Shown in pieces: positions 37,671 to 46,604 of a stretch of 64,000 nt of DNA (within the stretch, counting starts at the first letter, position 1; each line of letters begins with the position of its first letter). Under the pieces are notes generated by a model. It ran no database searches and was not told the DNA's origin. It saw nothing but the letters and a program-made list of their open reading frames with translations. Both the position numbers and the translations under genes were made by a program. Source of the stretch: Halarcobacter mediterraneus (GTDB lineage: Bacteria; Campylobacterota; Campylobacteria; Campylobacterales; Arcobacteraceae); contig NZ_NXIE01000001.1 in the NCBI RefSeq assembly GCF_004116625.1, forward strand, positions 763,203 through 827,202. The letters run 5' to 3'.

Positions 37671-38357
37671 TTGCCTGGTCGCTTAGCTATATTTGATGAT
37701 AAATCTTTTAAGAATGATGTTAAAGAATTAATATCAAACGATATGATAAGAATTATAAATAAAAAGTATAATATTCCACCTACTTTACCAATTCCTACTT
37801 TACTAAATAATGGTAATTATTTATATGCTCATTTTGGATATCTTCCTTCTTGGGCTAAAGATAAAAAAAGTATGAATATAAATGCTAGAAGTGAATCAAT
37901 ATTTGAAAAAGTAACCTTTAGAGAATCCTATAAATATAGAAGATGTATTATTCCTATTAATGGTTTTTTCGAATGGGAAATAGAAGATAAAGAAAAAACT
38001 CCTTATTTTGTAAAAGATAAAGAGCAAGATTATTTAGCTATTGCTGGGATTTGGGATGAATACTTTGATAATGAATTAAATATGAATATAGTTACCGTTG
38101 CTTTGATTACTTGTGATGCAAATGAAAAACTAGGGAAAATTCATCATCGTATGCCAATTGTTTTAGAAAAAAAAGACTTTAAAATTTGGCTTTATAGCGA
38201 AAGTCTAAAAGAGACAAATTCACTTTTCAAAGTTTATCCAAGTGAGAAATTAGAACTTTATAAAGTTACCCAAGATGTAAATAAAGTTCTTTTTGATGAG
38301 AAATCTTGCATTGAAAGAGTTGAAAAAATCAAAAAAGGACAGCAAACTCTTTTTTAG
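37671..38357 (+). CDS. SRAP-domain protein (HMCES/YedK family) with Pro at the catalytic Cys2 position
   Basis: A 228-residue SRAP protein, a family that shields abasic sites in single-stranded DNA by covalent linkage. I prefer TTG at 37671, behind GGAG (37660-37663), over the ATG at 37644, which has no ribosome site. The product then starts M-PGRLAIFDDK, the position of the family's MCGR start. The usual Cys2 nucleophile is Pro. Other active-site parts are kept: NINARSESI, GFFEWE and KIHHRMPIV. With Met removed, Pro would be N-terminal, as in Fpg/Nei glycosylases. No Cys2 is possible in either start. Confidence 0.8.
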   Translation: MPGRLAIFDDKSFKNDVKELISNDMIRIINKKYNIPPTLPIPTLLNNGNYLYAHFGYLPSWAKDKKSMNINARSESIFEKVTFRESYKYRRCIIPINGFFEWEIEDKEKTPYFVKDKEQDYLAIAGIWDEYFDNELNMNIVTVALITCDANEKLGKIHHRMPIVLEKKDFKIWLYSESLKETNSLFKVYPSEKLELYKVTQDVNKVLFDEKSCIERVEKIKKGQQTLF

Positions 38358-38372
38358 AGTTTACTGCAAATA

Positions 38373-39224
38373 TTATTTTACTGTTGCTAAAACCAATTCT
38401 CTTAAAGTTTTACAGGCAACTGCTGTTGAAACACCACTAGCATCAAACTTAGGACTTAATTCAACAATATCCATTCCCACTACATTTTCTAGTTTACTTA
38501 AAATTTTTATGATTTCCATCATTTGATGAAATGAAATTCCACCTGGTTCTGGAGTACCTGTTCCAGGGAAAACTGAAGGGTCTAATACATCTAAATCAAT
38601 TGTGATATATACTGGTTTTTCTTTTAATCTTCTTACACAAGATTCTAAAGTATTATAAGTAAACTTTTCTAAATGAGTATGTTTTTTAGCCCATTCAAAC
38701 TCTTCTTTTAATCCACTTCTTATACAAAATTGATTTACATTTCCATCACCTACTTGGTCATAAATTCTTCTTAAAACAGTAGCATGACTTAAGGCTTCTC
38801 CCAAGTAATCATTTCTTAAATCAGTATGGGCATCAAAGTGAATAATTTGTAGATTCTTATATTTTTTACTTAAAGCTTTTACAGGAGCGAGGGATACTAA
38901 ATGCTCTCCTCCTATCATAATTGGTATTTTATTTGCTTCAATAATTTCTTGTGTTAAATCTTGAATCATTCGTAAAGCATTTTTTTTGTCTCCAAAAGGA
39001 AGTTCTAAATTACCATAATCAAATAATTCTAAATCTTCTAAATCTTTATCAAAATATGGACTGTAACTTTCAATTGCCCAAGAGTCTTCTCTCATAGCAT
39101 TAGGAGCAAACCTTGCGCCTGGTTTAAAAGAAGTAGTTCCATCAAAAGGAGCTCCAAATAAAACAGCTTTAGCTTGAGTAAAATCATCTTCAAAACCTAT
39201 AAAACAATTATTCTGTGCTTGCAT
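38373..39224 (-). CDS. speB: agmatinase / arginase-family ureohydrolase
   Basis: A 283-residue Mn-dependent ureohydrolase. Metal ligands lie in GGEHLVSLAPV (about 103-113), HFDAHTDLR (about 128-136) and ITIDLDVLDPS (about 204-214), followed by GTGTPEPGG typical of agmatinases. It converts agmatine to putrescine and urea. Substrate preference within the family is a strong guess, not certain. It overlaps nothing but follows rodA by 2 bases, so the two are co-transcribed. Confidence 0.88.
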   Translation of the reverse strand: MQAQNNCFIGFEDDFTQAKAVLFGAPFDGTTSFKPGARFAPNAMREDSWAIESYSPYFDKDLEDLELFDYGNLELPFGDKKNALRMIQDLTQEIIEANKIPIMIGGEHLVSLAPVKALSKKYKNLQIIHFDAHTDLRNDYLGEALSHATVLRRIYDQVGDGNVNQFCIRSGLKEEFEWAKKHTHLEKFTYNTLESCVRRLKEKPVYITIDLDVLDPSVFPGTGTPEPGGISFHQMMEIIKILSKLENVVGMDIVELSPKFDASGVSTAVACKTLRELVLATVK

Positions 39225-39226
39225 TT

Positions 39227-40333
39227 TTATAATCGCCTTTCAAAATTATACATATCCATGTATCTAAATGCTAATAAATTTTCTAATATCGCAAATAATG
39301 CAATAAAGTTAATAAAGGAACTTCCACCATATGAAAAAAGTGGTAAAGGAAGTCCAACAACAGGTGCATATCCTATAACCATAAGTATATTAATACTCAT
39401 ATTTAGAAATATCAATAAACCTAAACCGGAGGCAAAAGAACGAATTACAAAATCATCATAAAAATAATAATTAAAGGAAAGAAGATGATAAATAAGTAAG
39501 CCATAGACAAAAATTAAACCTATAGCACCTAAGAAACCATATCTTTCTACAAAATATGCAAATATAAAATCACTTGTAGCAATTGGTAAAAACTTTAATT
39601 GAGTTTGTGTTGCTTCATCAGAATCTTTTCCTACTAAGCCACCATTTCCTATTGCAATAATTGATTGTTGAACTTGATAACTTGGCTTTTCAGATAAAAA
39701 ATCTTTTATTCTTTTCTTTTGATAATCTTTAATTAAATTTGTGTAAATAAAAGGTGAAGCAATTGCAATAGTAATAAAAATACCAGTCCAAATTCTCCAA
39801 TTTACTCCAATAATAAATAAAATTCCATATCCAACTAATAAAAGAACCAATGCCGTTCCTAAATCAGGTTCCTTTGCAATTAATACAAAAGGTAAAACTA
39901 TATAAAATGAGAAATAAAGAAAATCTTTAAAATTATATCCATCATCACTTGGAGGCTTATTATGAATTAAATGTCCTAACATTAAAATAAAAACAGGTTT
40001 AAAAAGTTCACTTGGCTGAATTGTCATATTTATAAGTGGTATACTTAACCATCTTTTTGCACCAAGTTTCGTCACACCCCAAAATTCAACAGCTAATAAA
40101 AGAAAAATCCCCAACCAATATAAAATAGGAATAAGTCTAATATTTCTTCTAATAGGTAAAATAAAAACTATACAAAATACTATAAGTGCAACTGTAAAAT
40201 AAATTAATTGTTTATTCGCTAATATACGATTTGTTTCACTTATAAGGTTATAAGATAACAATACTAATGGAAGTATGAATATAATCATTAAATAATCAAA
40301 ATGTGAAATAATTCTTTTGTCAAATAAACGCAT
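39227..40333 (-). CDS. rodA: rod-shape peptidoglycan glycosyltransferase RodA
   Basis: A 368-residue SEDS-family membrane enzyme with about ten helices. Conserved parts are GAKRWLSIPLINMTIQPSE (about 90-108), the catalytic-loop region AKEPDLGTALVLL (about 151-163), and GLPLPLFSYGGSSF near the C-terminus. RodA polymerises lipid II during elongation with a class B PBP. The divergent pseudouridine synthase gene probably starts at 40353, just outside its 5' end. Confidence 0.93.
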   Translation of the reverse strand: MRLFDKRIISHFDYLMIIFILPLVLLSYNLISETNRILANKQLIYFTVALIVFCIVFILPIRRNIRLIPILYWLGIFLLLAVEFWGVTKLGAKRWLSIPLINMTIQPSELFKPVFILMLGHLIHNKPPSDDGYNFKDFLYFSFYIVLPFVLIAKEPDLGTALVLLLVGYGILFIIGVNWRIWTGIFITIAIASPFIYTNLIKDYQKKRIKDFLSEKPSYQVQQSIIAIGNGGLVGKDSDEATQTQLKFLPIATSDFIFAYFVERYGFLGAIGLIFVYGLLIYHLLSFNYYFYDDFVIRSFASGLGLLIFLNMSINILMVIGYAPVVGLPLPLFSYGGSSFINFIALFAILENLLAFRYMDMYNFERRL

Positions 40334-40352
40334 AGTGAAAGAGTACCCAAAT

Positions 40353-41339
40353 ATGAATAAAAACTTTATTGTTCAAGAAAATAATAGACTAGATAAATTT
40401 TTAAGTTTACAAATTGAAGCATCAAGAAATCAAATAGAACAACTTATAAATAAATCTTATGTAAAAGTTGATGGAGAAACTACTACAAAAAGAGGTTTAA
40501 AATTAAAACCTGAACAAAAAGTAGAAGTTTATTTTCCAGAAGCTCAAATAAATCCAATAAAAGATGAAAACTTCATTAAAGATTCACTTAAAGATAAAAA
40601 TATTGAAAAAATATATGAAGATGATTATATTTTAGTTGTGAATAAGCCTTATAATTTAACAGTGCATGATGCACCTAGTGTAAAAGACGCTACTTTAGTG
40701 GATTGGCTAAAGTTAAATAATATCTCTTTATCAACACTTAGTGGAGAAGAAAGACATGGAATTGTTCATAGACTAGATAAAGGAACAAGTGGTGTAATGG
40801 TTATTGCAAAAACAAATGAAGCTCATACTGAACTATCTAAACAATTACAAGATAAAAGTATGGGTAGATATTATCTTGCAATAATTGATTTACCTTTAAA
40901 AGATAATATAATAATTGAAAAACCTATTGCAAGAAATCCTAATAATAGACTAAAAATGAGTATTCAAGAAAATGGTAAATATGCAAAATCTGCTTTTTGT
41001 AAACTTACAAATTCTAATAATGAAAAATATGAGTTAATTGCTTGTAAATTATTTACAGGAAGAACCCATCAAATAAGAGTGCACTTAAGCTCTATGAATA
41101 GGCATATTTTAGGGGATAATTTATATGGATTTAAGGGCGAATTAAATAAAATTAATAGATTTTATTTGCATGCATACAATCTTTATTTAATTCATCCTAT
41201 TACAAAAGAAAAAATGAATTTTACAGCAAAACTTTCAAATGACATGCATAGCTTTTTAGAAAAAAAATTTAATATGGAGATAGTAAATGACAAAATTAAT
41301 GAAAATAGTATCATTAACAACTTTAACTTTGCTTATTAG
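40353..41339 (+). CDS. RluD-type 23S rRNA pseudouridine synthase
   Basis: A 328-residue RluA/RluD-family pseudouridine synthase. An N-terminal S4 domain (NRLDKFLSLQIEASRNQIEQ, from about residue 10) precedes the catalytic domain. HRLDKGTSGVMVIAKT (about 145-160) carries the catalytic Asp, and the RTHQIRVH block is near 240. I take the ATG at 40353; upstream in-frame TTG and GTG codons overlap rodA. It overlaps the next gene by 53 bases, a tight coupling. Target uridines are not predictable with certainty. Confidence 0.9.
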   Translation: MNKNFIVQENNRLDKFLSLQIEASRNQIEQLINKSYVKVDGETTTKRGLKLKPEQKVEVYFPEAQINPIKDENFIKDSLKDKNIEKIYEDDYILVVNKPYNLTVHDAPSVKDATLVDWLKLNNISLSTLSGEERHGIVHRLDKGTSGVMVIAKTNEAHTELSKQLQDKSMGRYYLAIIDLPLKDNIIIEKPIARNPNNRLKMSIQENGKYAKSAFCKLTNSNNEKYELIACKLFTGRTHQIRVHLSSMNRHILGDNLYGFKGELNKINRFYLHAYNLYLIHPITKEKMNFTAKLSNDMHSFLEKKFNMEIVNDKINENSIINNFNFAY

Positions 41340-42561
41340 TGGTTGTTCTTATAAAAATGTCAATTCAACAAAACCAAAAATAGATGAAACTTTAGAAGTA
41401 GTTGATTCAGCTTCAATTAGAAGTATCTCAGACATAAATGCCATCGCTTTTGAATGGAGAAAAGTTGATGACCCTAGAGTTACTGGATATCATTTTTATA
41501 GAGCTAACTTACAAAAAGATGGTTCAAAACTTAAACTAATTGATACTATAGAAAATAGATATACAACTCACTATCTTGATGAGGACTTAGAACCAAATAC
41601 AAAATATATTTATAAAATATCTTCTGCAACAGCAAGTGAAGTAGAATCAAAAACAACAAATAACTATACTACTTCAACTCTACCTGTTATGGAAGGAGTT
41701 AGTTTTATTCAAGCTATTTCAAATCTTCCTAGACAAATAAAAATCATATGGAGACCTCATTCTAATCAAAGAATTGAAAGTTATGAAATTCAAAGAAAAA
41801 CTCCTACAACAAGTGAATGGGAAGAAATAGAAACCGTAGATGGAAGACTTCAAGCTGAATATATAGATATGGATTTAGAAGACAATGTAGTATACCACTA
41901 CAGAGTTATTGCAAAAACTTTTGATGATATAGAAACAATGCCTAGTGCTTTAGTTAAAGCACAAACAAAACCTTTACCAGATGGAATTATAAGTTTAAGA
42001 GCAAGTAATGACTTACCAAGAAAAATTGCTCTTAACTGGCAAGCTTCAAAGTCTTCTGATGTTATAAAATATAATATTTACAGAAGTACAAATGCAGAAA
42101 ATAGTTTCTCACTTTTAAAAACAGTAGGTGCTAAAACTTTAACTTATGAAGACTTTATAAATGAAGATGGAAAAGTATATTTCTATAAAGTAAGCTCAAT
42201 AGACAATGATGGCTTAGAGAGTAATTTAAATGTAAACGCTGTTATGGGGATTACTTTAGGAAAGTTGAAAAAACCTATTATGACTTTAGCTCAAATTCAA
42301 GGTGAAAAAGCCATTCTGAACTGGTTAGCAGGTGATAATAGAGCTGCTTCTTATACTGTATATAAGACTATAAAAGAAGGATTATTTAAATCTAAAACTA
42401 TTAAATTTCAAGGAATAAAAGCCCTTAGATTTGAGGATAAAGATATAGTAAGAGGTGTTGAATATAATTATGCGATTCAAGCTGTAGATAGAAATGGTAT
42501 TGTTTCAGAGGTTACAAATAAAACAGAATTAGTATTACCTAAGCTAGTGGAAATGAATTAA
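41287..42561 (+). CDS. fibronectin type III-domain lipoprotein
   Basis: A 424-residue lipoprotein. Signal with lipobox LLISGCS (Cys about 20), then four consecutive Fn3-like domains. Each has repeated W-x, Y-x-x-Y-R-x-x and Y-Y/F-x-V-x-A patterns (for example VTGYHFYRAN, ESYEIQRKT, IKYNIYRST, ASYTVYKTI). Ribosome site GGAG about 8 bases before the ATG. It precedes trmB, ftsE, ftsX and the M23 protein, so a role at the envelope, perhaps cell separation, is inferred from context only. Confidence 0.8.
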   Translation: MTKLMKIVSLTTLTLLISGCSYKNVNSTKPKIDETLEVVDSASIRSISDINAIAFEWRKVDDPRVTGYHFYRANLQKDGSKLKLIDTIENRYTTHYLDEDLEPNTKYIYKISSATASEVESKTTNNYTTSTLPVMEGVSFIQAISNLPRQIKIIWRPHSNQRIESYEIQRKTPTTSEWEEIETVDGRLQAEYIDMDLEDNVVYHYRVIAKTFDDIETMPSALVKAQTKPLPDGIISLRASNDLPRKIALNWQASKSSDVIKYNIYRSTNAENSFSLLKTVGAKTLTYEDFINEDGKVYFYKVSSIDNDGLESNLNVNAVMGITLGKLKKPIMTLAQIQGEKAILNWLAGDNRAASYTVYKTIKEGLFKSKTIKFQGIKALRFEDKDIVRGVEYNYAIQAVDRNGIVSEVTNKTELVLPKLVEMN

Positions 42562-42565
42562 ATAA

Positions 42566-43762
42566 ATGCCTCATATAATTTTTGAAAAAGATAATAACAA
42601 TATTACTGTGCCATCAACAATTGATGGTACACAATTTGAGTTTATTGCAAAATCATACAACTTTACTCAAAAACAAAGAAAAGAAGAATATAGAATTTCT
42701 ACAAAAAAAGATGATAAAAGATTTTTACTAACTTTAAAAGAAAAAAATGAAAACTACCTTTTAAAAGCAGACAAAGTAACAAGAATTAGTCCAGTTCAAA
42801 TATTAAAAGATTCTATAAACTCTTATATAAAATTAAGAGAATCAAAAATAATCTCTTCAAACACTCAAAATTTTAATAAAAAAGTTGAGCCTTCACAAGA
42901 ATATCTTAAAGATATGGACTTTTTTGTTAATGATTTTAAAACACAAAAAGAGATTCAAATTGAAATAGGTTTTGGAAGTGGAAGACATCTTTTACATCAA
43001 GCAAAAAACAATCCTAATATTCAATTTATTGGACTAGAAATACATACTCCTTCTATTGAACAGTTATTAAAACAAATAAAGATACAAGAACTTAAAAATA
43101 TTTTAGTAGTAAATTATGATGCAAGACTCTTTATGGAATTTATTTCTTCAAATAAAGTTGGAAAAATATTTGTTCATTTTCCAGTTCCTTGGGATAAAAA
43201 ACCTCACAGAAGAGTCTTTTCTAATGCTTTTATAAATGAAGCTTTAAGAGTATTAAAAATAGATGGAACATTAGAATTAAGAACTGATAGTAGAAAATAT
43301 TTTGATTATTGTGTAGAACTACTTACAAACCTTCCTAAAGGTAAAATAACTATTGATATAAATAAAGACTTAGAAGTATCTAGTAAATATGAAGATAGAT
43401 GGAAAAAACAAGGTAAAAATATTTATGATGTAGTTTTAACTTGTAATCAAGAAGACAAAGATATAAATTTTGATTTTGATTTTTCTTTTGATGAATTTAT
43501 TGATTTTGAAAATATTATAAAAGATATTCCTCAAAAAGCCATTGTAGAAGAAGACTTCTTTATCCATATTGAAGATATTTATACAATTGAAGATAAAACT
43601 AACTCAGGTTTAATTCAAATAACTTTTGGAAGTTTTGATAGACCCTTAAGTAAATATATTCTAATAGAAGAAGGTAAAGCCTCTTATTATCAAGATTCCC
43701 CTCTTCCTACAAGTGCAAATATAAAAGCACATAAACAATTGAAAGGGTTATTAAAGAAATGA
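42566..43762 (+). CDS. trmB: tRNA (guanine-N7-)-methyltransferase with extended termini
   Basis: A 398-residue TrmB that methylates G46 in tRNA variable loops. The SAM motif is IEIGFGSGRHLLHQA (about 132-146) and the signature FVHFPVPWDKKPHRR (about 200-214) is followed by the family's C-terminal catalytic part (LRTDS). It is longer than E. coli TrmB (239 residues): about 125 extra N-terminal and about 100 extra C-terminal residues, as typical in Campylobacterota. Overlaps ftsE by 4 bases. Confidence 0.9.
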   Translation: MPHIIFEKDNNNITVPSTIDGTQFEFIAKSYNFTQKQRKEEYRISTKKDDKRFLLTLKEKNENYLLKADKVTRISPVQILKDSINSYIKLRESKIISSNTQNFNKKVEPSQEYLKDMDFFVNDFKTQKEIQIEIGFGSGRHLLHQAKNNPNIQFIGLEIHTPSIEQLLKQIKIQELKNILVVNYDARLFMEFISSNKVGKIFVHFPVPWDKKPHRRVFSNAFINEALRVLKIDGTLELRTDSRKYFDYCVELLTNLPKGKITIDINKDLEVSSKYEDRWKKQGKNIYDVVLTCNQEDKDINFDFDFSFDEFIDFENIIKDIPQKAIVEEDFFIHIEDIYTIEDKTNSGLIQITFGSFDRPLSKYILIEEGKASYYQDSPLPTSANIKAHKQLKGLLKK

Positions 43763-44421
43763 TTAGGGCAAAAAATATTTACCTTTCTTATGATGAAAAC
43801 AAATATGTTATCAAAAAAGGTAACTTTGCTATCAAAGAGAAAGAGTTTATATTTATTGGCGGAACAAGTGGAAGTGGAAAATCTACTTTATTAAAATCTT
43901 TTTATGGAGAGATTCCTTTAAAACATGGAGAATTAAGAATTGCAGGACAAAATGTTTTTGGAATAAAAGGCAAAGCTTTAAGAAATTTAAGAAAAGATAT
44001 AGGAATTATATTTCAAGATTATAAATTAATAAATGAATGGACTATTGAAGAAAATATTATGATTCCACTAAAAATCAATGGTTATTCAAATGATATTTCA
44101 AGGGAACAAGCTACAAAACTTTTAAACCATGTAAAACTTTCTCACAGAGCAGGATATTATCCAAATGAACTAAGTGGAGGAGAACAACAAAGAGTTGCAG
44201 TAGCAAGAGCCTTAGCCCATAATCCAAAAATAATTATTGCAGATGAACCAACTGGTAACTTAGATGACTATTCTGCTGAAGTTGTTTGGAATCTACTAAA
44301 AGGTGCAAATGAACAGCTAGGAATTACTGTTGTAGTTGTAACACATAGAGTTCCTAAAAACTTTGGTATTAGATTTAGGCAATTATCAATTGAAGATGGG
44401 ATAATTTATGAAGTTTCTTAA
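43759..44421 (+). CDS. ftsE: cell-division ATP-binding protein FtsE
   Basis: A 220-residue ABC ATPase. Walker A is [12 protein letters not shown] (about 34-45), signature LSGGEQQR (about 136-143), Walker [13 protein letters not shown] (about 156-167), and the H-loop is in VVVVTHR. With FtsX it transmits ATP hydrolysis across the membrane to activate a periplasmic M23-type factor. It overlaps both neighbours (4 bases with trmB, 14 with ftsX). Confidence 0.92.
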   Translation: MIRAKNIYLSYDENKYVIKKGNFAIKEKEFIFIGGTSGSGKSTLLKSFYGEIPLKHGELRIAGQNVFGIKGKALRNLRKDIGIIFQDYKLINEWTIEENIMIPLKINGYSNDISREQATKLLNHVKLSHRAGYYPNELSGGEQQRVAVARALAHNPKIIIADEPTGNLDDYSAEVVWNLLKGANEQLGITVVVVTHRVPKNFGIRFRQLSIEDGIIYEVS

Positions 44422-45226
44422 AAATAGTTTTGCTTTCGTAATTCCATTAACTGCCATGTTAATCTCTTTTATAATTTATCTTTTTTCTTCAAATATATTA
44501 GAAAACTATAGAATAAAAATTGCAAATGACTACTCTATTGTTGTAATTACAAACACTCCATTAATAAAAGAAGACATTAGTCAACTTGCAGGAATAAATG
44601 TAGAAAAAATCATTACCCTAGAAAAAAAAGAGATAATTGATAATATAAAATCAAGTTTATCTGAAGCCTCAATTGAATTATTAAAAAGAAAACTTCCCCA
44701 CTTTTATAAAATAAAGCTTGAAGTTTTTCCTACAACAAGCCAATTAGAAACTATCAAAAATAAACTATATGCAAATAAAAATGTAAGAAAAGTAGAAATC
44801 TTCTCAAAAAATCATAATAGTGTTTACCTTTTAATGCTTTTACTTAGTCAAATAAGTTTTATTCTCTTTACTATTATTACTATTTTTGCAATTATTATGA
44901 TTGCAAAACAAATAAGAATTTGGTTTTATGAGCATCATGAAAAAATCACTATTCTTAAACTTCATGGTGCTTCTATTTTATACAGTTCTTCAACTATATT
45001 AAAATATGCAATTTTAAGCTCTTTTTTATCTTTTTTCATTGTATCTGCTACTTTTATATATTTAGTGGGTAATATTGGCGTATTACTACCTGATGATTTA
45101 GAGAATATTGTACAGATAACTCTTACAATAAATGAATCACTTCTACAAATATTTTTATTGTCATTTGGTATTTCAATACTAACAATTCTTGGTGTACTAT
45201 TAAAATACAAATTTAAATATGATTAA
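44408..45226 (+). CDS. ftsX: cell-division permease-like protein FtsX
   Basis: A 272-residue four-helix membrane protein: one helix at about 8-26, a periplasmic domain (about 30-135), then three helices (about 140-165, 195-220, 240-262). It is the usual FtsX layout. It lies directly after ftsE and 8 bases into the next gene, which encodes the M23-type partner. It signals to peptidoglycan hydrolase control. Sequence identity to FtsX is low, so context carries weight. Confidence 0.87.
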   Translation: MKFLKNSFAFVIPLTAMLISFIIYLFSSNILENYRIKIANDYSIVVITNTPLIKEDISQLAGINVEKIITLEKKEIIDNIKSSLSEASIELLKRKLPHFYKIKLEVFPTTSQLETIKNKLYANKNVRKVEIFSKNHNSVYLLMLLLSQISFILFTIITIFAIIMIAKQIRIWFYEHHEKITILKLHGASILYSSSTILKYAILSSFLSFFIVSATFIYLVGNIGVLLPDDLENIVQITLTINESLLQIFLLSFGISILTILGVLLKYKFKYD

Positions 45227-46511
45227 AATATTAATTTCTTTATTAACAGTTATTACACTTTTTGCAGCTTCAACTAAAAGCATTGATAAAAAAATTGCAA
45301 ATAATAAACAAATTTTAAAACAAAGTGAATCAATAAAGAAAAAAAGAGATTTACAAATTAAAATTTTGGCAAAACAAATAAATAATCAAAATAAAGAATT
45401 ATCAAGAATCGAAAAAGCAATTGTAATAATAAATGATGATATAAAAAAACATCAAGAACAATTAGCAACTGCAAAAAAAGCGTTGAATGAACTACAAAAA
45501 AACTCTACTAATTTAATAAAAGAAAAAAAAGACAGTGAAGAAAAAATTGTAAATACAATAATAAATGAATTTTCTTCTTCTATAGCATTAAAGCTAGCAA
45601 GAGAAAGTAGTTTAGAAGAATTAGTAGATTCTGAAATATATACAATTCTTTCTGAAAATTCAAAGGATCAAATTCTTAAAATAAATAATAGTTATGAACT
45701 TTTAACTCAAAATAAGAAAGAAAATGAAAATAAAATTAGTTCAATTAGTTCTTATATAAAAGAAAGAAAAAAGAAGAAAAAAGAGTTAAATATTTTAAAA
45801 TCCGCTCGTTCTAAATCTTTAGTTTCTTTAGAAAAAAAACACCAGCAATATCAAAAAGAACTAAAAAAAGCTGTACAAAAACAAGAATCACTAAAAGATT
45901 TACTTGGAAAATTAAATATTTTAAAAAAAGAAGAGATAGAAAAACAAAAAAAAGCAGCAATTACTAGAGCAAAAAGACTTGCTGCACAGAAAAAAAGAAA
46001 AACTAAAAAAAGTTCCCAGTATGAAGTAAGTGATAAAGAAAGAAATGAAAAATATGTTAAAAACTTAGACTTAGATGTTAGGATGATAGGTTCTTCAACT
46101 TCTGGAGTTAAAATTTCAAGATATAGAGGAAGAAAAACAATTGCACCTTTAGACTCTTTTAATGTAATTAAAAAATTTGGTACTTATTTTGACCCTGTTT
46201 ATAAGATTGAACTTTTCAATGAATCAATTGTATTAAAAACAAAAAAACCACAAGCAAAAGTAAAAGCAATTTTTAATGGAAAAATTGTTTATGCAAAAAA
46301 AGATGCAGGTATGTTAGAAAATGTTGTTATTGTTCAACATAGAAATGGTCTACATACAATATATTCCCACCTAGATCAAATCTCTCCATCATTAAAAGTA
46401 GGACGATGGATAAAAAAAGGATATGTGGTAGGAAGAGTAAATGATACTCTAACTTTTCAAGCTACAAAAAATGAAATGCATGTCAACCCAAAAGATCTTT
46501 TTAAGATTTAA
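45219..46511 (+). CDS. EnvC-like murein hydrolase activator (M23 domain, degenerate)
   Basis: A 430-residue periplasmic protein. Signal peptide about 1-17, two long coiled coils (about 20-115 and 150-265, Lys-rich), then a LytM/M23 domain (about 300-430). The metal ligands of active M23 enzymes look lost. The H-x-G-x-D position reads without His or Asp, and the usual LHFE is LTFQ; only YSHL is kept. Loss of Zn ligands is typical of EnvC/NlpD, which activate amidases rather than cut peptidoglycan. Fits the upstream ftsE and ftsX. Confidence 0.85.
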   Translation: MIKILISLLTVITLFAASTKSIDKKIANNKQILKQSESIKKKRDLQIKILAKQINNQNKELSRIEKAIVIINDDIKKHQEQLATAKKALNELQKNSTNLIKEKKDSEEKIVNTIINEFSSSIALKLARESSLEELVDSEIYTILSENSKDQILKINNSYELLTQNKKENENKISSISSYIKERKKKKKELNILKSARSKSLVSLEKKHQQYQKELKKAVQKQESLKDLLGKLNILKKEEIEKQKKAAITRAKRLAAQKKRKTKKSSQYEVSDKERNEKYVKNLDLDVRMIGSSTSGVKISRYRGRKTIAPLDSFNVIKKFGTYFDPVYKIELFNESIVLKTKKPQAKVKAIFNGKIVYAKKDAGMLENVVIVQHRNGLHTIYSHLDQISPSLKVGRWIKKGYVVGRVNDTLTFQATKNEMHVNPKDLFKI

Positions 46512-46604
46512 TAAAATTTAAAATTATCTTTGTAAAAAAAATTAATTTTATTTTTAAATCTTTAAGGCTAATTTATATACAATAAAGCCTTTAAAGGTGT
46601 GTGT

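Noticed and set aside
40317..40352. TTG at 40317 as the pseudouridine synthase start
   Set aside because: It lies inside rodA, gives residues unlike the family start, and lacks a good ribosome site; ATG 40353 fits the S4 domain start.
46599..46604. GTG at 46599 as the start of the diguanylate cyclase
   Set aside because: The ATG at 46605 is better spaced from AAAGG.
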